The notes beneath the pieces were generated by a model. That model did no database searches and was not told the DNA's origin. It saw nothing but the letters and a program-made list of their open reading frames with translations. Of a DNA stretch of 64,000 nt, positions 23,836 through 34,038 are shown piece after piece. Source of the stretch: Dromaius novaehollandiae. Its lineage: Eukaryota > Chordata > Aves > Casuariiformes > Dromaiidae. The stretch covers positions 12,082,469 to 12,146,468 of the forward strand of contig NC_088112.1 in the NCBI RefSeq assembly GCF_036370855.1, read 5' to 3'. The translations under genes were made by a program, and so were the position numbers. How positions within the stretch are numbered: the stretch's first letter is position 1; every line of letters starts with the position of its first letter.

Positions 23836-26800
23836 TGGCACAGTGAGACCAGTGGGTACAGGCAAAGCTTCTCTTCAGGGCAAGCACAAACTAGAGTGCC
23901 AGGGGAGATGCAGTCCCTCCCTGGATGAGGGCATCCCGCTTTCTTCTCCCCTTCTCCTCCTCCTGCTATTCATGCTGCTTATCCACCCCAAGTCCCTCAC
24001 ATGTTGCGCTCCCCAAGGGGGGGCCAGCAATGGTATCTCCACAAGGACTTCCCACCTCTTTATGCCATGTTCCTAGAAAAAGAAGCTCAAAAGGGCATTG
24101 GATGTGGAATTGCCTGGCTTTAGCCTTACATCGCTGGCTTGGTTCCTGGCCATTTTGCTGGGTGACTTGTTGAATGTGAGTCTCAGTCTAGCTGATGGGC
24201 CTTTAGTGCAAAACCTGCTTCTCCAGTATCTCCATCAGGCGTGGGACCAAAACAGTGGGAGCTAATTAGTGAAGGCAAGCAGACCAGGGAGCTTCAAGGT
24301 TGACGCAAACTTTGTGCACTAGCTCAGACTCACAACTCCCTCTGGCTTCTCAGTTTGGGAAGAGAGCTCCAGGCTGAGGCAATTAAACCAGCCTGCTCTG
24401 GCCCCTGCCCCTCCCTGGCTGCTCCTGCAGGTCAGTTACAGGCCATGAGAATTTTTTGTCAAGGTAGCTGCAGCCTAAGAAAAAAAATCCCTTTTCCTCT
24501 CAATTCCTCAGCTTCCAGCCACTAGTGACGCCATAAATTTCCCTAGTTCTCTGGTTACTGTAAAGTCTTTCAGGGTGCTCAGGACTTGAATTCCTAACGC
24601 TAAAGAACTAGCAGGCAAAAAAGAAACTTTGCGAGCAAGGACCTTCCCCACCTTGATGATCTGTCGCAAGGAATCAGCAGGGCTTCAAGTGCGCGTCCTT
24701 GCTTTGCAGTCCCTCAGCTTAAACCTCTTTGGTACCTGCCTTCCTCGCCCTCCTCTCTCCAGTAAATATCCTCCCACCAAGCCTCACTTCCCGCTTGTGC
24801 TCCAGCAGGCCCGTCTGGCTCTTTGGCCTGTCTGAACTGCAGGCTACTCAGGGCCGCACCCTGACTGCTACAGCAGCTCCCACCTTGCTGTCGCAATTTC
24901 AGTACTGAAGTAACCAGGAGAGGCAAAGCTCCAGAAACACATGGCTCTGGAGATGGCACAGAGCCCTGCTGAGCAAAGGGCCCTTTTCTTTTCACCCCCA
25001 CCCCCCCGCCATCCTGAGCTATACGGCACTTATTCTTCACAAGACAGCCCCAGTTTCCATCCTGGACTTTAAACCCAAATGCTGCATAGGAAGCAGATGG
25101 GCTGCTGTGCCACACACACCACCCACCTTTACCTGAGGGCCATGCTGAGATGTCATAGGAGAAGATCATCAGGAAATCATCAGCAGAGTGTCTTTACTGC
25201 AGGAGAAGACACTTGCCAATGGCATCGCTGCGCCACCAAGCAGGGCAAGGATGGGTCTTTGTGCAGAAAGCACATGCAAGCCATGTGAGGGGAGTAAATG
25301 CTCACTGCTCCCAACACCCTGCACTAGGAGTGGAGTGGCAAAGACTGGCTTTGGAGAGGTGGGGGCATGAGGTTGGAGGTGAGTTTGTCCGTTGCTCAAA
25401 GGATATGATTTGAAAGGTTGGCCCAGCATGCAGTGCTCTCTGTCTTCTCCCAGCATAGGCAACTGCATGGAGAAATACACCCTGGGCAGAACTCAGTGTT
25501 CATAAACCCAAGCAAGGACAGGCATAGGGGTGCAAACCAGGAGAGTATGCGTTTTTTTTTAAAAAAAAAAACAAGTTGGGCGCTTTTATCTGCCTTGTGG
25601 CTTTAGAGTCTTTCCATGCGTGGACGTTGTTTGCACAGCAATGTGTTGGAAATGCGTCTTCTCTTTAGATGGGTCTACAATCGCAAGACTCTGGAAGCAT
25701 GGAGATTTAAGGAAAAACTAGAACTTTGCAACCAAGGGGGCCTCTGTTGGATAGAAAGCTGTCCGACCTTGAATGATACTCCCAGCCAAGCAAACTTTTC
25801 TGCTTCTGCAAGCCTTGCTCCAGTTGATGCTTTTCTGGCGCACCTCCTGCTACCCCTGGTGTTCTGCCTCGTACAGGTAACTTGGGGGGTGGCAGGGAGC
25901 TGGCGCTCCAAAACAGGGAGCGTTTCCCGGGCAAGTGGGCAGGGCACGGCGATGCAGCAGTCCTGCCTTCAAAGCGGGTGCGCAGGAGGAGACAGTCTGG
26001 CTTGGGAGCCAGCAACTGGGCTGAGAGGCTCCAAGTATTGGGTGAGGATCAAAAAGCTGCCCCGGCAGTAAATCTTTCACCTGCCATGTTACTCACGGGG
26101 GCTTGTGGCCGTTCCTCCGAGGTCGGCCCCAGGTCAGGATTTCTCCTGTCTCTTTAGCCCCCAAACCTGGAGATTTTTGTCTTATCTTTGACGCCATCTT
26201 GACACCGAAAACAAATTATGGCCCAGTTACCCTTCCCGAGGGGGGCTGGGGCCACCTTAAATGGCCAGAACTGCCAGGCACGTCCTTAAGAGCAGGTAAT
26301 TACGGGGGGGGGGGGGGGGGGCAGGGGGCAGGGGCCGGGGACCCCCTTGGCATGGGGCTGCCCCTGCCCTCCTGCTTGGCACGGCAGGAGGTGCCTTCAC
26401 TGTGCTGTCCTGCCCCTGCCCCTGCGCCAGCCCGGCCGTGCTGCACCCTTGGGTGCCTGCCGCAGCCGATGGGGCAGAGGCGGGGGCTCCCGGCACTCGG
26501 CAGGGTCCTGCCGGCGGGATAGCACCCCTCGGCTTGGATGCTGGATGTGGGGGGCTCATCCACGTCACCTGCCGGGGCCCCGCGGCAGAAGGCCTCCTTC
26601 CCGGCCCTGGCCGTGACCTTCGGGGTGACCTTGAGCAAGGCCCTGGGCCCGGCTTTGCCGCGGGAGTCTCCATGCTGGGGTCTCCGCGCTAACTCCTGGG
26701 AAATAGCCAACGGCAGAGCCACGGCCGGAAAGCGGGGCTTTGGGATGCGACGCCGCGCAGGTCAGCCCCGGTCCCGCACCCGCTGCGGCTGGAGGCGGCT

Positions 26801-27339
26801 GCTCTAACATCCAACCTGAAACTCCAATGCTAAAGTCCTTTTTCTTTTCCCGTGATGTTAAAATGCAGCTCTCCAGGTTCGCTGCGTGCGCGCGTCTGGC
26901 CCAGGGTTATGGTGCCCCCGGCCCTGACAGCCGCTTCAGGTGCCCAGATGCGCCGTGCTGGGTCACGGCCCGTGTCGCCCGTAGCTGCGGGCCTCTGGCC
27001 AAGGCGCCCTCGCTGCCTGCGCAGGCTCTGCCGGTGCCGGGGAGGCCGGAAAGCCCAAGCGGGAGACGCACGTGGAGCTGGTTCCCCTCCGCGACCCGGC
27101 GCAGGGAGCAGAGACATGGAGCTGGGCAGATGCGTGGGACGTCCCCCGCTCCCCACCATGGCAGGTCCTGCTCCAGGTACCGTTTGCTCCCGGGGCAGCG
27201 GGTGGCTCGGGCGGCGGAGGGATGTTTCTTTCTGGGGTTTCTTTTTTTCCCCCCCCTTTTTTTCTCTTTTTGTCAGATTGGTATTTTATTTGGCTCCATA
27301 CTGTCTACCAGGCTGTCCAGCGTAACCCTTCCCTCGCTG

Positions 27340-27395
27340 CCTCTGAGATAAGGATAGGCTCCCCCAGGATCAGATAAACAGGCCCATAAATACCT
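27340..27395. promoter_or_regulatory. GATA/FOX-rich patch 3' of HAND1
   Basis: AGATAAG at 27346-27352, a GATAGG just after it, AGATAA at 27372-27377 overlapping an ATAAACA forkhead-type site (27374-27380), then an A/T-rich 'ccataaatacc' at 27384-27393. The patch lies about 2.7 kb beyond the HAND1 3' end and is an A/T-rich island in GC-rich DNA. Enhancer role is inferred from motif density only. Confidence 0.3.
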
Positions 27396-30051
27396 ACAAC
27401 AACAACAAGCAGGGTCCCGGCTCAGCAGGAGGGGAGCAGCACGCGCAGGAGCCGGGGGAGCCGTTCCCCGCGCACCAGACCCCGGCGGGGCAGAGCGGGG
27501 CAGTCCCCTCGGCGTCCCGGGGCCGGATCCCAGCAGGGGATGTGCACGTATGCTGCTGCCCGGGGCCAAGTGAGCCGTGTGCTCCTGTCCAGGCGGCCGC
27601 AGCCGCGGGCCGGCGTGCCGGGAGCCTCCCGCTTCCCGGCGGCACCAAGTTCACGGCAGGGTCGAGGCGTAGGTGTGCGCCCGAGCTCGAGCTCCTTGTT
27701 TTGGGGAGCAGCGCGGCCTGGGGAGCAGGCAGGGTTCAGTGCTTGCTTTCACCGACCCCAGAGGTTTTCAGTAGGCTGCAGCACTGGTAGAGGCTGCCAC
27801 GCTGGGAGGGAGGGAGCGGGGACGCAGGAGGGAGAGGCCGAGCGCACCAACTCCTGCCTCTTGCACTGGATGGTCCTGCGTGCAAAGCACGCCCGGGAGA
27901 GCGGGGCTGAGCACGCGGTTTAACGCGCTCCCGCACCCAACGCCACGCGGCAGCCCTGCCTAGCGCCATGCGTATGCGGGTACGAGCTAGCACGTGTAAA
28001 CAGGGTCTGGGGGCTGGACGCGTTTATGGTGCGCTGGATTACAGCATTATGGCGATGGCTTGGGAGCTTTCCCGTAAAAACCCAGCCCTGTAAGGGATTG
28101 TGAAACAGCCATAAAATAGGATATTTGGGGCAGATTTTCTGTATTTTTTTTTTTTGCTTTAGTGAACATGTTTGTTTTTAGAAAGGCCCTGTTCTAGCTT
28201 CGCTCATGGAGTTGGTGCCATGCTAAACTTTTTATAGCATGAGCAAAAAAACACCACTGCGGGCTGATTGCTCCGCTCAGGCAGGCAGTTTTCATCTCGG
28301 CCCTGTTCAAAGAGACCAGAAAACAGGCCTGGTTTGGGGTTGGGGAGGCAGCTGTACAGCGGCTCCAAAATAAGCCCCTCTGCCGCGCTGGCAGGCCGAT
28401 TTACGCAGCCCCAGCACACGGCGTGGATGTGCAGAGCTTTAATGCCATGGGCCGGACCCCAAAGCGTGTGCGCGCCCGGGGTTTGCAAGCGCCCAGGGCA
28501 GCGCCGCGGCTGCCGAGCCCAGGCTGTCCTCGTCCCGCGTGCTGCTCCCTAGTGTGTGTTTGCGTGTATTTGTACACACTCACAAAGCAGTTATAAAACC
28601 TAGGCTGGCTGTTCTGGGGTGAGTTGGTGTGTTTTTGGTGTACACAGTTGCACACAAATCGACAGACATGAGTGTCACTTACAGAGGTTGCACCGTTAGT
28701 TCAATACCTTTAGTCACAAGCAAAAGCTGCTTTTTAAATAGAAAGCTTAATGCTCCCAGCTGAACCCTGTGATTAACCCAGCAATAATGTACGGCTCCTC
28801 CTGTCCTGGTTTTCTTTGCCTGACAAGCATCCGGGTTTATCCGGACATCTCTGGGAAGGGCAGCGTGGCTGGGCTAGGAATGCAGGATCGGGCCCTGACC
28901 CAGTGCCTGGGCCGCGGAAGCCACGCTGCGGTGACAAAGCTGTGCACGCACAAAATGCAGAGCGAGGGTTCGGCTTTAAGCATTCAGCATTATTAAGGAC
29001 TTGTGCCCGAGAGGTAAGAGAGCCGTGCAGAGATTTTAGACTGCACAAGCGTCGCTGTATCTGCAGTTGGAGGCGCCTGTCGTGTTCATACTGCGAGAAG
29101 AGGGGGGAGGACGTTGCTCCTTCCAAAATTAAGCAAGGGCAGCTCCTAAGTGGGGATTCGGCTGAGAAAGAGCCGCGGGAGCCAGATCTGCCTGGGCTGA
29201 AACCGTGGAGCCAAGCCCTGGGTCTGCGTGGGAGCCGCCGGGCGCTGGCACTGTGTCCCGCGCAGGGTCGGGGGTAAGTGCTGGCTGGTGCTACAGTGAA
29301 ACGGGGTCTGCGTGACTCCAGGGTGCTTGTGTCACACAGCCAGTGTAAAGGCCTAATCCTGCCCTTTTCCTGAAGTCCATCTGGGAGGTCTCCTGGGTCA
29401 GGATCCAGCCTCTCACATGTATCTTGTGGGGAAGGGGCAGGCTGCGGGCTCCAGGGCAGACAGCAAGGGCAAACCTGCGTGTTTGCAGGCCAGAGGCAGC
29501 TCCCAGGGCAGCAGAAGGGGAGAGCCGCAGTCTGTGCCCCTGCTTTGGCAGGATCCCCCCAACAAGCCAGGTGCCTCCTGGGATCCTGAGGCAGGAGGGG
29601 CCCAAGCTCCAGCTCCCTCTCTGCACTGGCTCTCGGGGCACTGGCAGCCTTGACATAAACCTTGCACGCACAAACATGGCCTAAAAAAGGCCCCGAGGGG
29701 CTGTGAGAAGGAGCCCCGGGAGCTGCCCGAGCTGCGCTGGAAGGAAGTCCCGAGCGTGGATCAACTTCGCAGTCGGGCACTGACTTAAGGGGGGTCCTTA
29801 ATCCTGCAGAGCCCAGCGCCCTTCATCCCCTGCAGTCGGGTGGCCCAGCCGGGGAGCCCCTGCCCTCTCCAGGGCCCATCCCCACCAGTCCCGCTGCCTT
29901 CTCCAGCGTGTCCCACACGCCAGGGCTGCGGCGGGGCCCTGCACCCTGCCCCGGGTGATGGCGGCGGCTCCCTGCACAGGAGCGGCCCGAGCCCGGGTGT
30001 GATCGCGGGAAAGGGTCTGGCGGGAAAGGAGGAGGGGGGGACCCAAGGCTG

Positions 30052-30593
30052 TTTGCATAAAGTCTTAATTTTATTTATTTTTTTTAATTATTCACTTTTA
30101 AATACGTGGTGTGGCGCGCCCGGTCCCTCGGGAAGTGGTCATGCAGATCTGAGGTAGAAAACCCGGCGCAGGAGCGTTCCCAAATGCACCTCTAGGTAGT
30201 TTCAACGCAGCCGCGCGTCTCTCGGCCGCGCTCGGGCGGCGGACGGGGACGGCACGGGACAGGACGGGGCTTCTCGTATTTACAACAGCAAAAGACTAAA
30301 ACCATTTCGGTCCGGCCCGGCCCGGCGGGGGAGGGCAGGAGCCGCCGAACACTGCTGACAAGGGGAAGGGGCAGAGATTACTTCAAACGGGGCGAGGGGG
30401 CAGCGGCCGGCCGGGCGCCGGCGGGGCGGGCAGGAGGCGGCGGGCGCGGGGCTCCGCGGGGCCGCCGGGGTCCGGCGCGGTGCGGCCGCGGCTGCGGGGC
30501 CGGGGCCGGGGCCGGCGCGGGCCGTGCCGGGCTCTCTGCGACATTGCACATGGAGGGGCGGGCGCGGGGCGCCGCCGAGCCGTCGGGCCGCCC
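30052..30593 (-). other. HAND1 3' UTR
   Basis: Sequence after the HAND1 stop, up to overlapping AATAAA signals read on the - strand (positions 30079-30070). Length of about 540 bases is reasonable for this gene. Composition falls from GC-rich to AT-rich at the signal. Confidence 0.7.
30070..30079 (-). terminator. HAND1 polyadenylation signal
   Basis: Two overlapping AATAAA hexamers on the - strand, the first strong signals after the HAND1 stop codon. Cleavage would fall near 30050. Confidence 0.7.
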
Positions 30594-30695
30594 TCAGGGG
30601 TTCAGTTCCAGAGCCCAGACCTGCTGGGGCCAACCCGTCCGGCCCTTCAGCTTCTTCTCGCCGTGGCCTAAAGGCTGCGAGTAGACTTCGGGCTG
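30594..30695 (-). CDS. HAND1: HAND1 coding exon 2 and stop
   Basis: Encodes the last 33 residues (Q-P-E-V-Y-S to A-L-E-L-N-P) and TGA at 30596-30594. Its start is set at the first AG of the CAGCAG acceptor... using the first AG retains one CAG (glutamine); using the second would drop it. The conserved end matches other HAND1 proteins. Confidence 0.93.
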   Translation of the reverse strand, partial: QPEVYSQPLGHGEKKLKGRTGWPQQVWALELNP

Positions 30696-31750
30696 CTGCG
30701 GGAGAGGAGACGGGGGGAGGGGGGGGAAACAAGCCGGAGAGGAGGGGGAGAAAGAGAGCGGTGAGGAGCAGAGCCCTCCGACCCCGCGCCGGCCCCGACC
30801 CTTCCCCGGGGAGAGCGGGCCGGCGGCGCCCGGCGCGGGGGCTGCGGCTCCGGGCGGCTTTGCGCCGGTTGCGTATCGTATCGGCCCGAGGGAAAAGTTT
30901 TTCCCCGCGCTGCGGCCGGGGGAAACGCGGCCGTCCCGCCCCGGGGCCGGGGCAAGCCGCGGGGGCTGCTGCTGCCGCCCGCCGCCGCGTTTTGCCCCTC
31001 GGGGAAAGCGCCGGGGCGCCCGGGAGCCTGCGGCGGCCCCGCTCCGCCCGCGGGAGCCGCCCGGGCCAGGTCGGCGCAGGGTTTTCGCCGCCGCGGTTCC
31101 CCCCCACGGTGTTTCTGCCTCCAGCGGGACTGGAAAGGCGTTTTTCTGCCCGGCCCCGGCGCTCAGGACCGGGCCATCGGCAGCGCGGCGGAAGAGTGCC
31201 TTCCCCGACGGCGGCCCGCTCCCGGCGCTCAGCCCGCTCCCGGCGCGGCCCCGGCGAGAGCGGCGCGGCGGGGTGCGGGGCGCCTCTTACCGTCTCCCGT
31301 TTCCTCTTGTTCTCCCTGCCGTCGGCCTTCTTGAGCTCGGCTTTGAAGCCCTCGGTGTCGCCGGGCTGGCTGTCCTTGGCCAGCACCTCCATCAGGTAGG
31401 CGATGTAGCTGGTGGCCAGGCGCAGCGTCTTGATCTTGGAGAGCTTGGTGTCGGCGGGTACGTTGGGGATGCACTCGCGGAGCTCGGCGAAGGCGCTGTT
31501 GATGCTCTCCGTGCGGCGCCGCTCCTTCTTGGGCCCCCCGACCCCTTTCCGCCGGCCCAGGCGGCCGCTGAGCGCCTCCAGGCGCGCCTGGCCCGCCGGG
31601 CCGTACTCGGCGGCGCCGTAGCCGGGGCTCTGCCCGGCGAGCTCGGGGGCCGCCTCGGCCGGGCTCAGCACCCAGCCGGGGAAGTAGGCGCGCTCCTGGG
31701 GGCACCGCGCCGCCGGCCCGAAGAGGAAGGGGTCGTGCAGCATGCGGTGG

Positions 31751-31781
<31 letters not shown>

Positions 31782-31800
31782 AGCCCCCCACCAGGTTCAT
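30594..31800 (-). CDS. HAND1: HAND1 (eHAND) bHLH transcription factor (gene span, two coding exons)
   Basis: Exons 31800-31291 and 30695-30594 join in phase 0 to give 203 residues (human 215). HAND1 is a class II bHLH factor that dimerises with E proteins or other partners and binds E- and D-boxes; it acts in heart (left ventricle, outer curvature), trophoblast/extra-embryonic tissue and lateral mesoderm. Features: start M-N-L-V-G, a ten-histidine tract (residues 9-18), an L-H-D-P-F-L-F-G-P segment, a basic region at 91-101, helix 1 at about 102-110, the loop, and helix 2 at about 120-141. Thr97 and Ser99 match the phospho-regulated Thr107/Ser109 of mammalian HAND1. The C terminus [17 protein letters not shown] is the family signature, and the N-terminal M-N-L-V and C terminus favour HAND1 over HAND2. 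The ATG has an ACC context. Confidence 0.98.
30696..31290 (-). other. HAND1 intron 1
   Basis: A 595-base, extremely GC- and CpG-rich GT-AG intron. Its acceptor is a tandem CAGCAG. The exon 1 frame stays open through the whole intron and beyond, to 30280. Large ORFs on the opposite strand are composition artefacts. Confidence 0.94.
31291..31800 (-). CDS. HAND1: HAND1 coding exon 1
   Basis: Encodes residues 1-170, with the poly-histidine tract and the complete bHLH domain. It ends at R-E-T followed by the donor GTAAGA. The ten histidines are all CAC codons (31747-31776), a pure trinucleotide repeat. Confidence 0.97.
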
Positions 31801-31979
31801 GGTCCGCGCCGCTGGCCCCGCGGGCCGCGCTCAGGAGCGCACCATGGCCGCGGCGGGCGGCCGGGCAGCGCTCCCCGCGGGCGGCGCGGCAGGCGGCGGG
31901 CGCCGCTCCGGCGTGGGGCTGCGATGGTGCCGGCTGCCTTGGAGCTTGGGTGTGGGCTTTTTTTTTCTTTTTTTAACCC
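31801..31979 (-). other. HAND1 5' UTR
   Basis: About 180 bases from the start site predicted by the TATA box to the ATG. It opens with an A-rich stretch on the - strand (complement of the T-rich run near 31957-31977), then becomes very GC-rich and contains the short upstream ORF. Confidence 0.65.
31831..31845 (-). CDS. Upstream ORF in the HAND1 leader (M-V-R-S)
   Basis: A four-codon ORF, ATG at 31845 and TGA ending at 31831, lying 31 bases upstream of the HAND1 start codon. Its ATG is in a strong context (G at -3, G at +4) and is the only upstream ATG between the predicted start site and the main ATG. It would be expected to dampen HAND1 translation and require reinitiation or leaky scanning. 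Confidence 0.6.
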   Translation of the reverse strand: MVRS

Positions 31980-32110
31980 TTCTGGAGCCTCCCAGCCCTG
32001 CCTTTATATAGGGCCGGGGGCCCCGGGCCCCCCCCGCCGCGGAGCCAATGGGCAGGGGAGGATGCTCGGGGGCCCGGGGGGAGCGGGGCGGCGGAGGGGG
32101 CGTGCGCCGC
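31980..32110 (-). promoter_or_regulatory. HAND1 core promoter with TATA box
   Basis: On the - strand TATATAAA lies at 32010-32003, predicting initiation near 31979. An inverted CCAAT (CCAAT on the + strand at 32045-32049) lies about 35 bases further upstream. The TATA box contrasts with the TATA-less SAP30L promoter and fits a tissue-restricted developmental gene. The region lies in the large CpG island. Confidence 0.8.
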
Positions 32111-32397
32111 GCCGCTGCCTCGGTTTATGTGGGCTCGCACCTCCGCGGCTTGCTCTCGCCTCCCGCTCGCTCCCTGCGGCGGGGAGAAGCCGGCGAGGGG
32201 CGACCCGAGGGGGGACCCGCGGGGGACCGCAGCCCCCGCCCCGCCGCGCTTCGGTCCCCCCCGCACCCTGCCCCGTCCTGCCGTCCAAGCGGCCCCGAGC
32301 GCGGCTCCCTCCACGGCCGCCCCCCGGCGGGGAGCGGCCCCCGTCGGGGGCAGGAGGCGACAATGGGTGCGGGGGAGCCGTGGGTGCCCCAGACCCC

Positions 32398-32431
32398 CGA
32401 GGGCCGGGCCGGGCCGGGCCGGGCCGGGTGG
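32398..32431 (+). repeat. (GGGCC)n short tandem repeat
   Basis: Six consecutive G3C2 units ending in GGGTGGG, about 400 bases upstream of the HAND1 start site. Strong potential to form G-quadruplex or hairpin structures. Confidence 0.85.
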
Positions 32432-32859
32432 GCGCTTGGGAGCCGCAGTGACCCGGGGGCTTTCTCGTTCCCCAGCGCTGGAGCCCCCGCGGAGGGGAAG
32501 CGCCCAGTCCCGGAGCCGCCGGCTCGGTCCCGGCCCGGCCCTGGGGAGGCTCGGCCCCACGGGGACAGACGCCTCCGGTCCCGGGCCCCGGTCCCCAGGC
32601 CCCGCTGTGGAGCCCAGGCAGCCGAACCGGTGCAGGCCGGGCTGCCGGGGCTGCGCCCAGAGCCAGGCCCCGACCACCTGCCTCTGCCTTTGCAGGCGCC
32701 AAGGCCGGTGGGTAACCGCCAAAGGCTGGCGGTGGAGGAGAGTGGCCAGGCTGGGCCCCCCCTGCCTCCCCAGGGCTGGGCACATCGGGGCAGTGGTGCC
32801 AGCGCCGCCGTCCCTGGGCCAGGCTGGCACAGCTGGACCCCTGGCACACGGGGCACGTT

Positions 32860-33420
32860 GCATACGCGTGCTCTGCCTGCACACGTGCGTTGCACAGGTA
32901 GGTGCTGCACACACATAGGCACTGCTCACTTTGAGCACGCTGCACGTGTGTGCGCAGCACTCATCTGTGTTGCAAAACACCCACTGCGCACACACACGTT
33001 CAGGTGAGCCGCACACACATATGCTGCTCACGCAAACCCGCTGAACGGGCTGCGTGCGCATACCACAAACATATATACCATACATACACTGAACACACTT
33101 CTGTTGCAGATACACACGCTACAAATAGCTTGCACACACACTCACCTGCACAAACATACATGCTGCATACACTGGCCACCACCACATATAGTCTGTACAC
33201 ACACACCGCACACATATATGTACATTGCATACACACACATGCTGCCCGCGTATATTAGCTATACTGTGCGTGTAGACACACACAGTGCATGCGTGTTGCA
33301 TGCATGCGCACATGCCTATATATAATATATGCTGTGCATACATGCACAGACACTGCTCACATACACACACATATATATAAATATAGTAAAACTACTTATC
33401 CTATATATACGCACAGCCAT
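32860..33420. repeat. Decayed CA/TA-rich simple repeat
   Basis: About 560 bases of interrupted CACACA, GCACACACATATGCTGC-like and TATATA motifs, ending with a TA-rich stretch at 33370-33415. It resembles an old compound microsatellite that expanded and mutated. The ORFs rich in Thr/His or Cys/Val here are repeat translations. Confidence 0.85.
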
Positions 33421-34000
33421 ATCTCCGCGAGGGCGGTGGGTGTGTGGGGGATGTGCCCCACATTCCCCTGTCCCAGCCCGGTCAGGAAGGGGCTGGGAGG
33501 GTCCAGCAGGGGCTGTGCTCCGGTATTTCGCTGCAGCCCCTCCAAGCTAAGTGCAGCATGGGGCCTGCGGCTGGGACAGGGCGCCCGTGCTCCTCTGCAC
33601 CCCCGGTGACAGCTCCCCGTCCCCGCGCTCCCCCTGCCCGGCCAGGTGCCTCAGGGCCACCCCGCTCGGGGCTGGCCCGGCAGGGCAGCCTGGGCACCGC
33701 AGAGTGGCGTGCGTGGCATGGCAGGGCCGGAGGGGGCTTTGGGCCGAGGTATGTTAGCGATTAACGGCGCTTTCCAGCGATTCATCTTGCAGCGGAGGGT
33801 GGAAACGTTGGAGGGTTGTTTGCAGGCGCTTGTATTAATCATCCGGGCTAACACACCATTAACGTCCTCCTGCATTTTAAAGATGACAAATTTTATTTGA
33901 CTTCTCTCAATCACGGTTCCCGGGCGGATTCGGGAGCCACTTAAATGCCTCGGATTTTCCATCGTTAGCTGTTGCAAGGCGAGTTGCACAGGCAGGAGGC

Positions 34001-34038
34001 GGGGGGGGGGGGGAGGGTCGCCCCCCCCCCCCCCCCCC
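34001..34038. repeat. Adjacent G-run and C-run (inverted homopolymers)
   Basis: Thirteen G, then AGGGTCG, then eighteen C. The two runs are complementary and can fold into a hairpin of up to about 13-16 pairs, or form quadruplex/i-motif structures. Run lengths may also be unreliable in the assembly. Confidence 0.9.

Larger units (their letters stand above)
20300..30050. other. Intergenic DNA between SAP30L and HAND1, no gene seen
   Basis: The convergent interval between the two genes. It is AT-rich to about 22500, then progressively GC-rich toward HAND1. Many ORFs on both strands overlap each other and lack recognisable domains; I regard them as by-products of GC content. It contains a MIR-like relic near 23715, a G18 run at 26304-26321 and a GATA/FOX-rich patch at 27340-27395. 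Confidence 0.6.
30150..32850. other. CpG island covering HAND1
   Basis: Continuous very GC-rich, CpG-dense DNA over the HAND1 3' UTR, both exons, intron, promoter and about 850 bases upstream. Broad islands over the whole gene are usual for developmental regulators controlled by Polycomb. The several ORFs of 200-390 codons on both strands here are frame shadows caused by the lack of A/T-rich stop codons. Confidence 0.85.

Noticed and set aside
30524-32451. Long ORFs (291 and 392 codons) on the + strand antisense to HAND1
   Set aside because: Shadows of the HAND1 coding strand and of GC-rich intron and promoter; no homology recognised.
31973-33115. 380-codon ORF on the - strand upstream of HAND1
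   Set aside because: Joins CA-repeat translation (Cys/Val/Thr-rich) to CpG-island translation; crosses the HAND1 promoter and TATA box.
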